From: an uncultured Pseudomonadota bacterium
GTDB taxonomy: Bacteria; Myxococcota_A; Polyangia; HGW-17
Direction of reading: 5' to 3'
Length of the DNA stretch: 15,648 nucleotides
Assembly (NCBI GenBank): GCA_938004375.1
Contig: CALKWH010000391.1
Coordinates: 1-15,648 of the forward strand
Part shown: one piece after another, positions 5,821 through 12,584 of the stretch
Layout of the letters: each line of letters begins with the position of its first letter
Position numbering within the stretch: the stretch's first letter is position 1
Program-made: the position numbers and the translations under genes
The notes under the pieces: model-generated
What the model was told of the DNA's origin: nothing
The model's input: only the letters and a program-made list of their open reading frames with translations
Database searches by the model: none

Positions 5821-8319
5821 CTATGGACTCACGTTGGAGGGGATCGTCCGCTGCAGGACGCCGGTGGAATCGCCGAGCTGGCCGACCTCGTTCCTGCCCC
5901 AGCAGCGGACGCGCCCGCCTGTGATCGCGCAGGAATATTCCTGTCCGAGGGAGACGGCCAGGACCGAGGTCAGTCCTGAGACCGGCACCGGGGATGACCG
6001 GTCGGTCTCGGTCCCGTCGCCAAGCTGGCCGTACCAGTTGGCGCCCCAGCAAGCCACGGTCCCAGTGTCGAGTCGGGCGCAGGAGTGCTGGTTGCCGCCC
6101 GAGACGGCGAGTACGCCGGTCAGCCCGGTCACGGCCACGGGCGCGCTCTGGTGTGCGTAGGTGCCATCGCCGAGCTGGCTGTTCGAGTTCTGGCCCCAGC
6201 ACCAGGCCGACCCGTCGGAGAGGGCTGCGCAGGTGTGGTACGCGCCGGGGCCGACCATGGAGACCCCGGTAAGGCCCTGCACGGTCACGGGGACTGATGA
6301 ATTGACGGTGGTGCCGTTGCCCAACTGGCCGCTGCCGTTCGCCCCCCAGCACCTGATGGTCCGATCGCCCCCCAGCGCGCAGGAATGATACACCCCGGCG
6401 GCGAGGGAGAGTGCCCCCGACAGACCGCTCACGGTCACCGGGCTGGAGCTTCCGGTGGTGGTGCCGTTGCCCAGTTGACCGCTGTTGCCCAGGCCCCAGC
6501 AGCGCACGGTGCCGTCGGTGAGCAGCGCACACGCGTGGACGCTCCCGGCGGTGATGGCCGTCACCCCGGTGGACAGACCCGTCACCGGGACCGGGCTCAC
6601 CGAGCTCACGGTGGTCCCGTTCCCGAGCTGGCCGAAGTCATTCCTGCCCCAGCACAAGACTGCGCCGGAGTTCTTCAACAGACAGGTGAAGTGCTCTCCG
6701 GCGGCGACCTTCGTGACGCCCGTCTGTCCAGAAACCGATACGGGGAAGTTGTTGAAAACATTAATGGTGCCGTTGCCCAGCTCGCCGTAGCCGTTGCCTC
6801 CCCAGCAGCGCAGGGTCGTGTCAGAGAGCACCATGCAGGCATGAGTATCTCCGGCGTCGAGGAAGATGGCGTCCAGGCAGGAGGCGTCCAAGATGCCACG
6901 GCAGTCGGGGGCACAGGTGGGGGTCCCGGACTGGTGGCCCAGGCTGCGACAGGTCGTCCCGTTGAAGAGGCTTCCGTCGCAGACCTCGCCGGCGATGTCC
7001 TGGATCGTCCCGTCGCCGCACCGGCCGAACAAGGCGCAGTCGGTCTCGTCGAACGCGAGGCAGCCGTTCCCGCAAGCGAGGCCGCCCCCGTAGTACCCGC
7101 GGGCTCCGCAGGACTGCCCGTCGAGGTTCGTGCCGTCGCAGACCTCGCCGTAGGCCTCCTGAATCGTGTCATCGCCACAGCGCCCCTCTTCGATGCAGGC
7201 GTCCAGGTCCAGCAGGCAGGCGTCGGTGCAGGCCAGCGCGCCGCCATGGAAGCCCAGCCCGGTGCAGGACTGCCCGTCGAGGTTCACCCCGTCGCAGGTC
7301 TCCCCATAGGCGCCCTGGATGATCGCATCTCCGCATCGGCCGCTTGCCTGGCAACCGTCGAGGTTGAAGGCGGTGCAGTCGGCGCTGCAGCCCAGGAGGC
7401 CGCCGTGGTAGCCCTGAGTGACGCAGGTCTGCCCCTGCAGTTCGGCCAGGTCGCAGACCTCGCCCTGCGCTGCCTGAAGCACGCCGTCTCCGCAGCGCCC
7501 CGCACACTGGCGGACGTCGAAGCTCCTGCAATCGTCGGCGCACGCGAGCGTTCCGGGGTGAAAACCAAGCGATTCGCACGACGACCCGTCGAGGTCGTCT
7601 CCGTCGCAGACCTCACCGAAGACGCCCTGGACAGTGCCGTCCCCGCAGCGTCCGGTGGTTTCGCAGGCGTTCAGGTCGAGCCTGCAATCGGCCGTGCAGT
7701 TCAGTTCCCCACCATAGAATCCCTCGCTGATACAAGTCACGCCTTCGGGCACTTCGCCGTCGCAGGGCTCGTCGCCCACGATCAGCCCGTCCCCGCAGAT
7801 CGGTGCGCACCGGTCCGGCGTCGCGCCGTCGCACGCCCAGCCGTCCTCGATCCTGCAGGTGGTGGAGCAGCCATCCCCGGAACCCTGGTTTCCGTCGTCG
7901 CACTGCTCGTCTCCCTCGACGTAGCCGTTCCCGCAGGCGTTTTCGCAGCCGCCGAGGTCATAGGTGCAGTCGGCCAGGCAGGCCAGCACGCCGCCACCAT
8001 GACCCAGGCCCTGGCAGGTGTTCCCGTTGAGGTTTCCACCGTCGCAATCCTCCCCGTCGGCGCCGTTGACCAGGTCATCCCCGCAGCGCCCGCCGCAGTC
8101 GGAGCGGTCGAAGCTGCACAATGGGGTGCACAGCAGGGTCCCCACCACATTGTAATGCCCAAGCGTGGCGCAGGTGTTTTCTCCGACGTCGCCGTCGCAC
8201 TCCTCTCCGGGATCGACGAAGCCGTCCCCGCAGGAGCCGACGTTCTTCGTCTTGGTATCACATGACGCCAGCGCCAGGAATTCGCATATTGAAAAGAGAA
8301 AAAAGGCGAAGTATTTCAT
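5821..8319 (-). CDS. Lipoprotein with nine myxo-type disulfide repeats and a seven-repeat RCC1 propeller
   Basis: This 832-residue protein has a lipoprotein signal ending LALASC (lipid Cys20, Asp at +2). Nine repeats of about 50 residues follow (30-480), most opening [RAI]CGDGxVxGxxGExCDG and then C-x-x-L-G-[FHY]-x-x-G-x-L-x-C. This resembles the Myxococcus cysteine-rich (DUF4215/TIGR02232-like) repeat. Residues about 484-832 hold seven RCC1-type repeats of about 50 residues with the consensus AGxxHxCALxxDGTVxCWGxNxxGQLGNGT, enough to close a seven-bladed propeller. Each blade carries a Cys pair, as expected for a secreted, disulfide-stabilised version. It is probably surface-anchored and binds a partner; the ligand is unknown. 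The start at 8319 is chosen for the signal peptide. No strong Shine-Dalgarno or promoter is evident upstream. It converges with the EGF-repeat lipoprotein gene. Confidence 0.9.
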   Translation of the reverse strand: MKYFAFFLFSICEFLALASCDTKTKNVGSCGDGFVDPGEECDGDVGENTCATLGHYNVVGTLLCTPLCSFDRSDCGGRCGDDLVNGADGEDCDGGNLNGNTCQGLGHGGGVLACLADCTYDLGGCENACGNGYVEGDEQCDDGNQGSGDGCSTTCRIEDGWACDGATPDRCAPICGDGLIVGDEPCDGEVPEGVTCISEGFYGGELNCTADCRLDLNACETTGRCGDGTVQGVFGEVCDGDDLDGSSCESLGFHPGTLACADDCRSFDVRQCAGRCGDGVLQAAQGEVCDLAELQGQTCVTQGYHGGLLGCSADCTAFNLDGCQASGRCGDAIIQGAYGETCDGVNLDGQSCTGLGFHGGALACTDACLLDLDACIEEGRCGDDTIQEAYGEVCDGTNLDGQSCGARGYYGGGLACGNGCLAFDETDCALFGRCGDGTIQDIAGEVCDGSLFNGTTCRSLGHQSGTPTCAPDCRGILDASCLDAIFLDAGDTHACMVLSDTTLRCWGGNGYGELGNGTINVFNNFPVSVSGQTGVTKVAAGEHFTCLLKNSGAVLCWGRNDFGQLGNGTTVSSVSPVPVTGLSTGVTAITAGSVHACALLTDGTVRCWGLGNSGQLGNGTTTGSSSPVTVSGLSGALSLAAGVYHSCALGGDRTIRCWGANGSGQLGNGTTVNSSVPVTVQGLTGVSMVGPGAYHTCAALSDGSAWCWGQNSNSQLGDGTYAHQSAPVAVTGLTGVLAVSGGNQHSCARLDTGTVACWGANWYGQLGDGTETDRSSPVPVSGLTSVLAVSLGQEYSCAITGGRVRCWGRNEVGQLGDSTGVLQRTIPSNVSP
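5824..6870 (-). repeat. Seven RCC1-type repeats (in-gene repeat)
   Basis: Seven units of about 50 codons each contain a CWGxNxxGQLGxGT core and a HxCAL-type strand. The copy number fits one complete seven-bladed beta-propeller. The last blade is slightly shorter and ends the protein with SNVSP, so a velcro-type closure with the first blade is possible but cannot be judged here. Confidence 0.85.
6880..8232 (-). repeat. Nine Myxococcus-type Cys-rich repeats (in-gene repeat)
   Basis: Nine units of about 50 codons each contain CGDG and ECDG-type motifs and about six cysteines. Repeats 5-9 are the most regular, each starting GRCGD and sharing GEVCDG and LxGxxC. Repeat 3 differs: it has ACGNGYVEGDEQCDDGN followed by DGCSTTC, the classic DUF4215 form. 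This suggests two related repeat subtypes in one protein. Confidence 0.8.
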
Positions 8320-8340
8320 GCCAATGAGCGTACCGCAACA

Positions 8341-8372
8341 CCCCGCCCTGGTAAAGGGGGAACCGGGCGGGG
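8341..8372 (-). terminator. Strong GC hairpin after the arsenic operon
   Basis: CCCCGCCC (8341-8348) pairs perfectly with GGGCGGGG (8365-8372). Three further pairs (GGT 8350-8352 with ACC 8362-8364) continue the stem after a one-base bulge, leaving a 9-nt loop. The hairpin lies 24 nt beyond the stop codon of the last ars gene and 21 nt before the start codon of the RCC1 lipoprotein gene. The minus strand has no T-run after it, so it may be a Rho-assisted terminator, an RNA-stabilising end, or a leader structure of the downstream gene. Confidence 0.45.
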
Positions 8373-8396
8373 TCCACGATGACCTGGCGCCGGCCT

Positions 8397-10037
8397 TCAC
8401 CCCGGTTTGCGGGCGGTGAACGTGACCGACGCGATTTTTCCCGTGACGGACGCGATCAGGCGGCGCTGCCAGGTGGAGCCGACCTGCGGGTCGCAGTCGG
8501 CGCAGCCGTCGTCGCAGGTGGCGGCGGGTGCCGTGCCCAGGAGCGACTCGAGCTCGGTGGCTGAGTAGACGTGCATCGAGAGGGCGCGGGCGTCTTCGAG
8601 CCCGGCTGTGGTGAGGCCGTCGAGAAAGTCCTGGACCGGGAGGGCGCCGGCGACGCACGAGGCGTACAAGTGCAGGCTGTTGCGGGCCCAGGCAGGCAGG
8701 TCCTCGGCGGTGATGTCGCTCACGCGCACATGACCGCCCGGGCGCAGCACGCGGGCGAGCTCGGCGAAGACGCGGGGCTTCTCGGGGGAGAGGTTGATCA
8801 CGCAGTTCGAGAGGACCCAGTCCACGCTGGCGTCCTCCACCGGGAGCGCCTCGATGGTGCCCTGCAGAAGCTCGACGTTGGTGAAACCCGCCGCGTCGAC
8901 GTTGCGGCGGGCCTGTTCGAGCATGCGCGGGGTCATGTCCACGCCGATGACGCGCCCGGCGGGGCCGACCTGGTCGGCTGCCAGCAGCAGGTCGAGCCCG
9001 GCGCCGCAGCCCAGGTCCAGCACGGTCTGGCCGGGAGCGAGCTCGGCCATGGAGACGGGGTCGCCGCACCCGAAGGTCGTGTCCCGCATCCCGGAGGGGA
9101 GCTTCACGAAGGCCCGCGCGTCGTAGCCGGCGAGACCGGCCGTGCCGCCAAGGGAGCAGCAGCCCGACGACGAGCCACAGCACCCCGAGCTCCCGCCGCC
9201 GGAGCCGCAGCTCGCGCCGTGCGAGCCGGGGCCGGCGCCGCCATCGCCGGCTCCGTAGGCCACCGCGTCGGCGTAGAAGGCCGACACCTCACGGCGCAGG
9301 GCGTCGGCGCGGGCGGCCTCGTCCTCGGCCGCGGGTTCGGGCTTCCAGACCACCTCGAGGCGACGCTGCAGCTCACTGGCGGTGCGGAAAAAGGCGTTCA
9401 GGCGCTCGACGGGCGTCCCCTCGACGCCCGCGGGGTCCGGGAGGCCCCAGTGGAGACGGCGGGCCTTGCCCAGGAACAGCGGACAGGCTTCCTCGGCGCA
9501 CAGGGTGATGACCGTGTCCACGAGGGCGGGGTCGATGGTGTCGACGGACTTGGAGGAGTGGCCCGAGGCGTCAATTCCCATGGACGCGAGGACCTTTTGC
9601 GTCTCGGTGCGGATGGGCGCCGGCTCGCTGCCTGCGGAGAGCACGCGCACTTGCGCGGGGGCCAGGCGGCGGGCGATGCCCTCTCCGAGCTGGCTGCGCG
9701 CCGAGTTCGCCACGCACAGAAACAGCACGCCCGCGGGCGGCCTGGCGCGCAGGAGGGCGGCCTCGAGGAGCCAGCGCGGGGGCACGCCGGTCCCGGTCTC
9801 GTAGCCGCGGGCGGTCAGCGACGGCTCCCGCGGGGCGAGCGGACCTTCGAGGTCGCGGCCGTCGACCCGGATGGTGGGGGAGCCGGGGAACTCGAGCTCC
9901 AGCGCCTTCTTGAACGTGGGGACCTCGCGGCGGACCCGCTCCGCGTCGGGGGCAAGCGCGTCGGCGACCTCGGTGAGCAGCGACCAAGTGGCCTCGGCGT
10001 TGGGGCAGTCACGGTTGTGCAGAAGTTCGATGAGCAT
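8397..10037 (-). CDS. arsC-arsM: Trifunctional arsenic protein: thioredoxin-like + ArsC + ArsM fusion
   Basis: This 546-residue protein has three parts. Residues 1-95 are thioredoxin-like, with a single N-terminal Cys (RDCPNAE, C11) and a cis-Pro segment FPGSPTIRVDGRDLEG (50-64). Residues about 103-230 are an LMW-phosphatase-type arsenate reductase: CVANSARS loop (C108, R114), C180 and C185 as likely resolving cysteines, and D201-P202. After a Gly/Ser/Cys-rich linker (about 262-300, including CC pairs), residues about 305-546 are an arsenite S-adenosylmethionine methyltransferase with DLGCGAGLD (341-349). C324, C412 and C461 match the conserved ArsM cysteines, and C286/C287 may supply the fourth. 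It should reduce arsenate and methylate the arsenite formed. GGAGG lies 8 nt before the ATG, inside the end of acr3, whose stop is 3 nt upstream. It is the last gene of the ars operon. Family calls for ArsC and ArsM are firm; the thioredoxin-like call is weaker. Confidence 0.92.
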   Translation of the reverse strand: MLIELLHNRDCPNAEATWSLLTEVADALAPDAERVRREVPTFKKALELEFPGSPTIRVDGRDLEGPLAPREPSLTARGYETGTGVPPRWLLEAALLRARPPAGVLFLCVANSARSQLGEGIARRLAPAQVRVLSAGSEPAPIRTETQKVLASMGIDASGHSSKSVDTIDPALVDTVITLCAEEACPLFLGKARRLHWGLPDPAGVEGTPVERLNAFFRTASELQRRLEVVWKPEPAAEDEAARADALRREVSAFYADAVAYGAGDGGAGPGSHGASCGSGGGSSGCCGSSSGCCSLGGTAGLAGYDARAFVKLPSGMRDTTFGCGDPVSMAELAPGQTVLDLGCGAGLDLLLAADQVGPAGRVIGVDMTPRMLEQARRNVDAAGFTNVELLQGTIEALPVEDASVDWVLSNCVINLSPEKPRVFAELARVLRPGGHVRVSDITAEDLPAWARNSLHLYASCVAGALPVQDFLDGLTTAGLEDARALSMHVYSATELESLLGTAPAATCDDGCADCDPQVGSTWQRRLIASVTGKIASVTFTARKPG

Positions 10038-10040
10038 GAA

Positions 10041-11267
10041 TCACGCCTCCTTCGGAGCGGCGACGGTCGCCGCCGGGATGTTTTCGGGGAACCAGCCGCG
10101 GGTTCGGGTGCAGACGCGGACCAGGGCGAGCATCACCGGGACCTCGATGAGCACGCCCACCACGGTGGCCAGGGAGGCTCCGGAGGACAGGCCGAAGAGC
10201 AGGGTGGCCGTGGCGATGGCCACCTCGAAGTGGTTGGAGGCGCCGATGAGCGCGGAGGGCGCGGCGTCCTCGTAGGAGAGGCGCAGGCGCCGGGCGAGGA
10301 AGTAGCCCAGCCCGAAGATCAGCACGGTCTGGAGGAACAGCGGGATGGCGATCCACAGGATGGTCAGCGGGTTCTGTGTGATGACCTCACCCTTGAACGA
10401 GAACAGCAGCACCAGCGTGGCGAGCAGGGCGACGATGGTGATCGGCGAGAGCAGGTGGAGGAACTTCTCCTCGAACCACCGTTGCCCCAGAAACCGGAAG
10501 ATCAGTTTCCGCGAGAGATATCCGGCCACCAGCGGCAGCGCCACGTAGACCGCGATGGACAACAGCAGCGCCTGCCAGGGCACCGGGATGCGGCCCACGC
10601 CCAGCAAGAAGCCGCCCAGGGGGCCGTAGAGCAGCAGCATGGTCAACGAGTTGATGGCGACCATGACCAGCGTGTGCCCGGGGTTGCCGCCGGAGAGGTG
10701 GCCCCACACGAGCACCATGGCCGTGCAGGGCGCGATGCCCAGCAGGATGCAGCCGGCCAGGTACGAGCGCCACAGCGGCACCTCGAGCATCCGTATGCCG
10801 TCGCGCAGCACCACCGTGCCCACGCCGTAGGTCTCCCCCGGCTGCAGGTCCACGCCCAGGGGCAGGCGCACCAGGTCCACTGCGTCGGTGCCGATGAATC
10901 CGACGAACACCGTGCCCAGGAAGAACAGCGCGATGACGTACATGGTGAACGGCTTGATCATCCAGTTGATGAACAGCGTCAGGCCCACGGGTTTCACGCT
11001 CTTGCCGGCGCGCACGACCTCGCCGAAGTCGATCTTCACCATGATCGGGTACATCATGAAGAACAGGCAGATGGCGATGGGGATGCTGATCACCGGCGCG
11101 CCGCCGACGTCGACGGACATCCCGTCGAGGGTGTGGGCGAGCCCGGGGGCGATGCGGCCGAGGAGGATGCCGGCGGCGATACACAGCAGCACCCACACGG
11201 TGAGGTACTTTTCGAAGAAGCCGAGCCCTTGGGGTCGCTTCGTGATGCAGGCCTGCGTGACGGTCAT
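10041..11267 (-). CDS. acr3: Acr3-type arsenite efflux permease
   Basis: This 408-residue membrane protein of the BASS superfamily exports As(III) across the inner membrane using the ion gradient. About ten hydrophobic segments are visible. The family signatures are [14 protein letters not shown], with the conserved Cys181, and [12 protein letters not shown], with the conserved Glu348. Also typical are [14 protein letters not shown] (68-81) and NWMIKPF (101-107). An extra loop (about 127-168) between two membrane segments is longer than I expect for the family. ATG at 11267 is supported by AGGAGG 7 nt upstream and by a 4-nt ATGA overlap with the arsR stop, indicating translational coupling. 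The arsenic fusion gene follows directly, so reduction, export and methylation are co-expressed. Confidence 0.95.
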   Translation of the reverse strand: MTVTQACITKRPQGLGFFEKYLTVWVLLCIAAGILLGRIAPGLAHTLDGMSVDVGGAPVISIPIAICLFFMMYPIMVKIDFGEVVRAGKSVKPVGLTLFINWMIKPFTMYVIALFFLGTVFVGFIGTDAVDLVRLPLGVDLQPGETYGVGTVVLRDGIRMLEVPLWRSYLAGCILLGIAPCTAMVLVWGHLSGGNPGHTLVMVAINSLTMLLLYGPLGGFLLGVGRIPVPWQALLLSIAVYVALPLVAGYLSRKLIFRFLGQRWFEEKFLHLLSPITIVALLATLVLLFSFKGEVITQNPLTILWIAIPLFLQTVLIFGLGYFLARRLRLSYEDAAPSALIGASNHFEVAIATATLLFGLSSGASLATVVGVLIEVPVMLALVRVCTRTRGWFPENIPAATVAAPKEA

Positions 11268-11656
11268 GGCGTCTCCTCCTTGCAGCAGCGTTGGGCGTCC
11301 ATCAGGCCCCGGCAGGTGGCGCCGGCGGTCTTGCGATCGTTCCAGGCGGCGACGCGGGCGGCCAGCTCGTCGCACGCGAGTCCGCGCAGCAGCCCGGCGT
11401 TGCCGGTGAGGAACCCGGCGGCGGCCCCCGCCGGGTGCGGGTGGAGCCGGTAGTGGACCCAGGTGCCCTCTCGGCGGTCCAGCACGAGCCCGGCGTGGCG
11501 CAAGGTCTGCAGGTGACGCGAGGCCTTGGACTGCGTGACCTGGCAGACCTCCACCACGTCGCACACGCAGCACTCGCCGTGCTGGGCCAGGAGCGCCAGG
11601 ATCATGAGTCGCGTCTCGTCGCCGGCGGCCTTGTAGACTTCGGCGTGTTCCTTCAT
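11264..11656 (-). CDS. arsR: ArsR/SmtB-family arsenic-responsive repressor
   Basis: This 130-residue winged-helix repressor normally sits on its promoter and releases DNA when As(III) or Sb(III) binds its cysteines. The N-terminal part ([15 protein letters not shown]) is typical. The metal site [11 protein letters not shown] (28-38) holds C30-V-C32-D, like the CVCDL motif of classic ArsR, plus C29 and C38. The recognition helix is [18 protein letters not shown] (41-58), followed by the wing [12 protein letters not shown]. The C-terminus adds C95, C115 and a C124-C125 pair. ATG at 11656 is chosen because AGGAGG lies 8 nt upstream and the promoter is just beyond. It is the first gene of the ars operon and overlaps acr3 by 4 nt. 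It probably represses its own operon through the adjacent palindrome. Confidence 0.95.
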   Translation of the reverse strand: MKEHAEVYKAAGDETRLMILALLAQHGECCVCDVVEVCQVTQSKASRHLQTLRHAGLVLDRREGTWVHYRLHPHPAGAAAGFLTGNAGLLRGLACDELAARVAAWNDRKTAGATCRGLMDAQRCCKEETP

Positions 11657-11673
11657 GGGATTCCCCTCCTCGG

Positions 11674-11699
11674 AACCGGCTATACCCGGATATCCGGTT
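11674..11699. promoter_or_regulatory. Candidate ArsR operator (nested palindromes)
   Basis: A perfect 12-bp palindrome, CCGGATATCCGG (11686-11697), lies within the spacer between the -35 and -10 boxes of the ars promoter. A second pair, AACCGG (11674-11679) and CCGGTT (11694-11699), surrounds it. Repressor bound here would block RNA polymerase. Assignment to ArsR is inferred from position. Confidence 0.6.
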
Positions 11700-11707
11700 A
11701 TTTGCAA
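11679..11707 (-). promoter_or_regulatory. Promoter of the arsR-acr3-arsCM operon
   Basis: On the minus strand TTGCAA (-35, 11702-11707) and TATAGC (-10, 11679-11684) are separated by 17 bp. The predicted transcript start is about 16 nt before the arsR ATG, leaving room only for the AGGAGG ribosome site. The -35 box lies 2 nt past the stop codon of the upstream TPR gene, so the operon has its own promoter in a 52-nt gap. Confidence 0.65.
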
Positions 11708-11708
11708 G

Positions 11709-12584
11709 TTAGAAATTCGATTCCCGGGGAAGCGCTGGTGGCGGGTCGTCGGGCTCTGTCGCCCACGCGGTGATGAGGACCGCTCCCAGGGTGAGCACCG
11801 CGCCCGTGAGCGAGACGACGGTGAGCCGCTGCATGGCGCGCAGGTCGTCGTGGACGCCGGCGTCGGGGTCGCGCTTCCAGTCGTCGGCGAGCGCGCCGGC
11901 CCGGAGGCCGCCGTACAGGCCGGCGCCGGTGAAAACCACCCCTGCCACCAGGCCGGTCCAGAACCACCAGCGCGTCGAGAGCGACCGCGCCGGGCGATGG
12001 GTGGGGCAGGGCGACGTGCGCCCGTGATGGGCGAGACCCTCGCGCCGGGAGAGCTCCGCGAGTTGCTGGCGCAATTCGGCGAGGGATGGCTCTGCGGGCG
12101 CAGGAACCGCAGGCGCCGCGTCCTTTTCGGGCGTGTCCGGGGTGTCTTCGCCGCCGAAGTCCGGGCGCGAGACATCGTGAGCGCCCCCGGAGGACTTCCG
12201 CTGATCGGGCTTTCCCGCGAGCTCGGTGAGCCGCTGACGAATCGCGGGGTGCTCCGTCGCTAGGCTGCCGTCCTTCAGCGCCAGATCGAAGTGGAGCCGC
12301 GCCGAGGAGTAGAGCCCCAGCTTGTCGTAGGCCTGGGCCAGGTGGAGCCTTGCCTGGGGGATCCGGTCGCTCAGGCTCAGCACGCAGTCGAAGGCTGAGA
12401 GCGCCTTGTCCGGTTCTCCGGCCTGAAGGTAGACCTTCCCCATCTGGTGGTACCGCAGGGCGATCTGATGATCCTGGTTCGGGTCCGCTCCCGCCTTCGG
12501 GCAGTGCAACTTGGCGGCCGTCGCGGGCGCGGCGGCCAGCAGCAGGGCCAGCGGTACGATGAGGTAAAGGGCACGGGCGGTCAT
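11709..12584 (-). CDS. TPR-containing envelope protein with two C-terminal membrane helices
   Basis: This 291-residue protein has a Sec signal peptide (ALYLIVPLALLLAAAP, cleavage probably after ATA near residue 23). One to two tetratricopeptide-type repeats follow (about 35-105; HQMGKVYLQAGEPDKALSAF and HLAQAYDKLGLYSSARLHF). Next comes a Pro/Ala/Asp-rich linker (130-170) and a short helical segment rich in Leu and Gln (168-182). Two hydrophobic helices end the protein (about 206-230 and 254-274) with a short charged loop between. The TPR part should lie in the periplasm. The start ATG overlaps the flavodiiron TGA by 4 nt (ATGA), so the two are translationally coupled. Function is unknown. Similar TPR/two-helix proteins are familiar from delta-type bacteria, but a link to O2 or NO defence is only contextual. 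Confidence 0.82.
   Translation of the reverse strand: MTARALYLIVPLALLLAAAPATAAKLHCPKAGADPNQDHQIALRYHQMGKVYLQAGEPDKALSAFDCVLSLSDRIPQARLHLAQAYDKLGLYSSARLHFDLALKDGSLATEHPAIRQRLTELAGKPDQRKSSGGAHDVSRPDFGGEDTPDTPEKDAAPAVPAPAEPSLAELRQQLAELSRREGLAHHGRTSPCPTHRPARSLSTRWWFWTGLVAGVVFTGAGLYGGLRAGALADDWKRDPDAGVHDDLRAMQRLTVVSLTGAVLTLGAVLITAWATEPDDPPPALPRESNF

Noticed and set aside
6385..8265. About 626-codon open frame on the plus strand opposite the Cys-rich repeats of the RCC1 lipoprotein
   Set aside because: It mirrors the internal repeats of the true minus-strand gene and has no signal or domain of its own.
8320..9183. Upstream extension of the RCC1 lipoprotein frame into the ArsM region
   Set aside because: The added part is antisense-frame Arg/Pro/Gly-rich sequence overlapping a real gene on the same strand. 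The signal peptide with lipobox begins at 8319.
8571..11453. 960-codon plus-strand open frame across the arsenic operon
   Set aside because: It runs antisense over three well-identified ars genes and is low-complexity (His/Gln/Gly/Arg-rich).
11268..11573. Upstream extension of Acr3 into arsR
   Set aside because: Acr3 homology, the AGGAGG site and the ATGA overlap all place the start at 11267.
11657..12175. Upstream extension of arsR across its promoter into the TPR gene
   Set aside because: The open frame contains the promoter and operator and overlaps the TPR coding region in another frame. ArsR proteins are about 100-130 residues.
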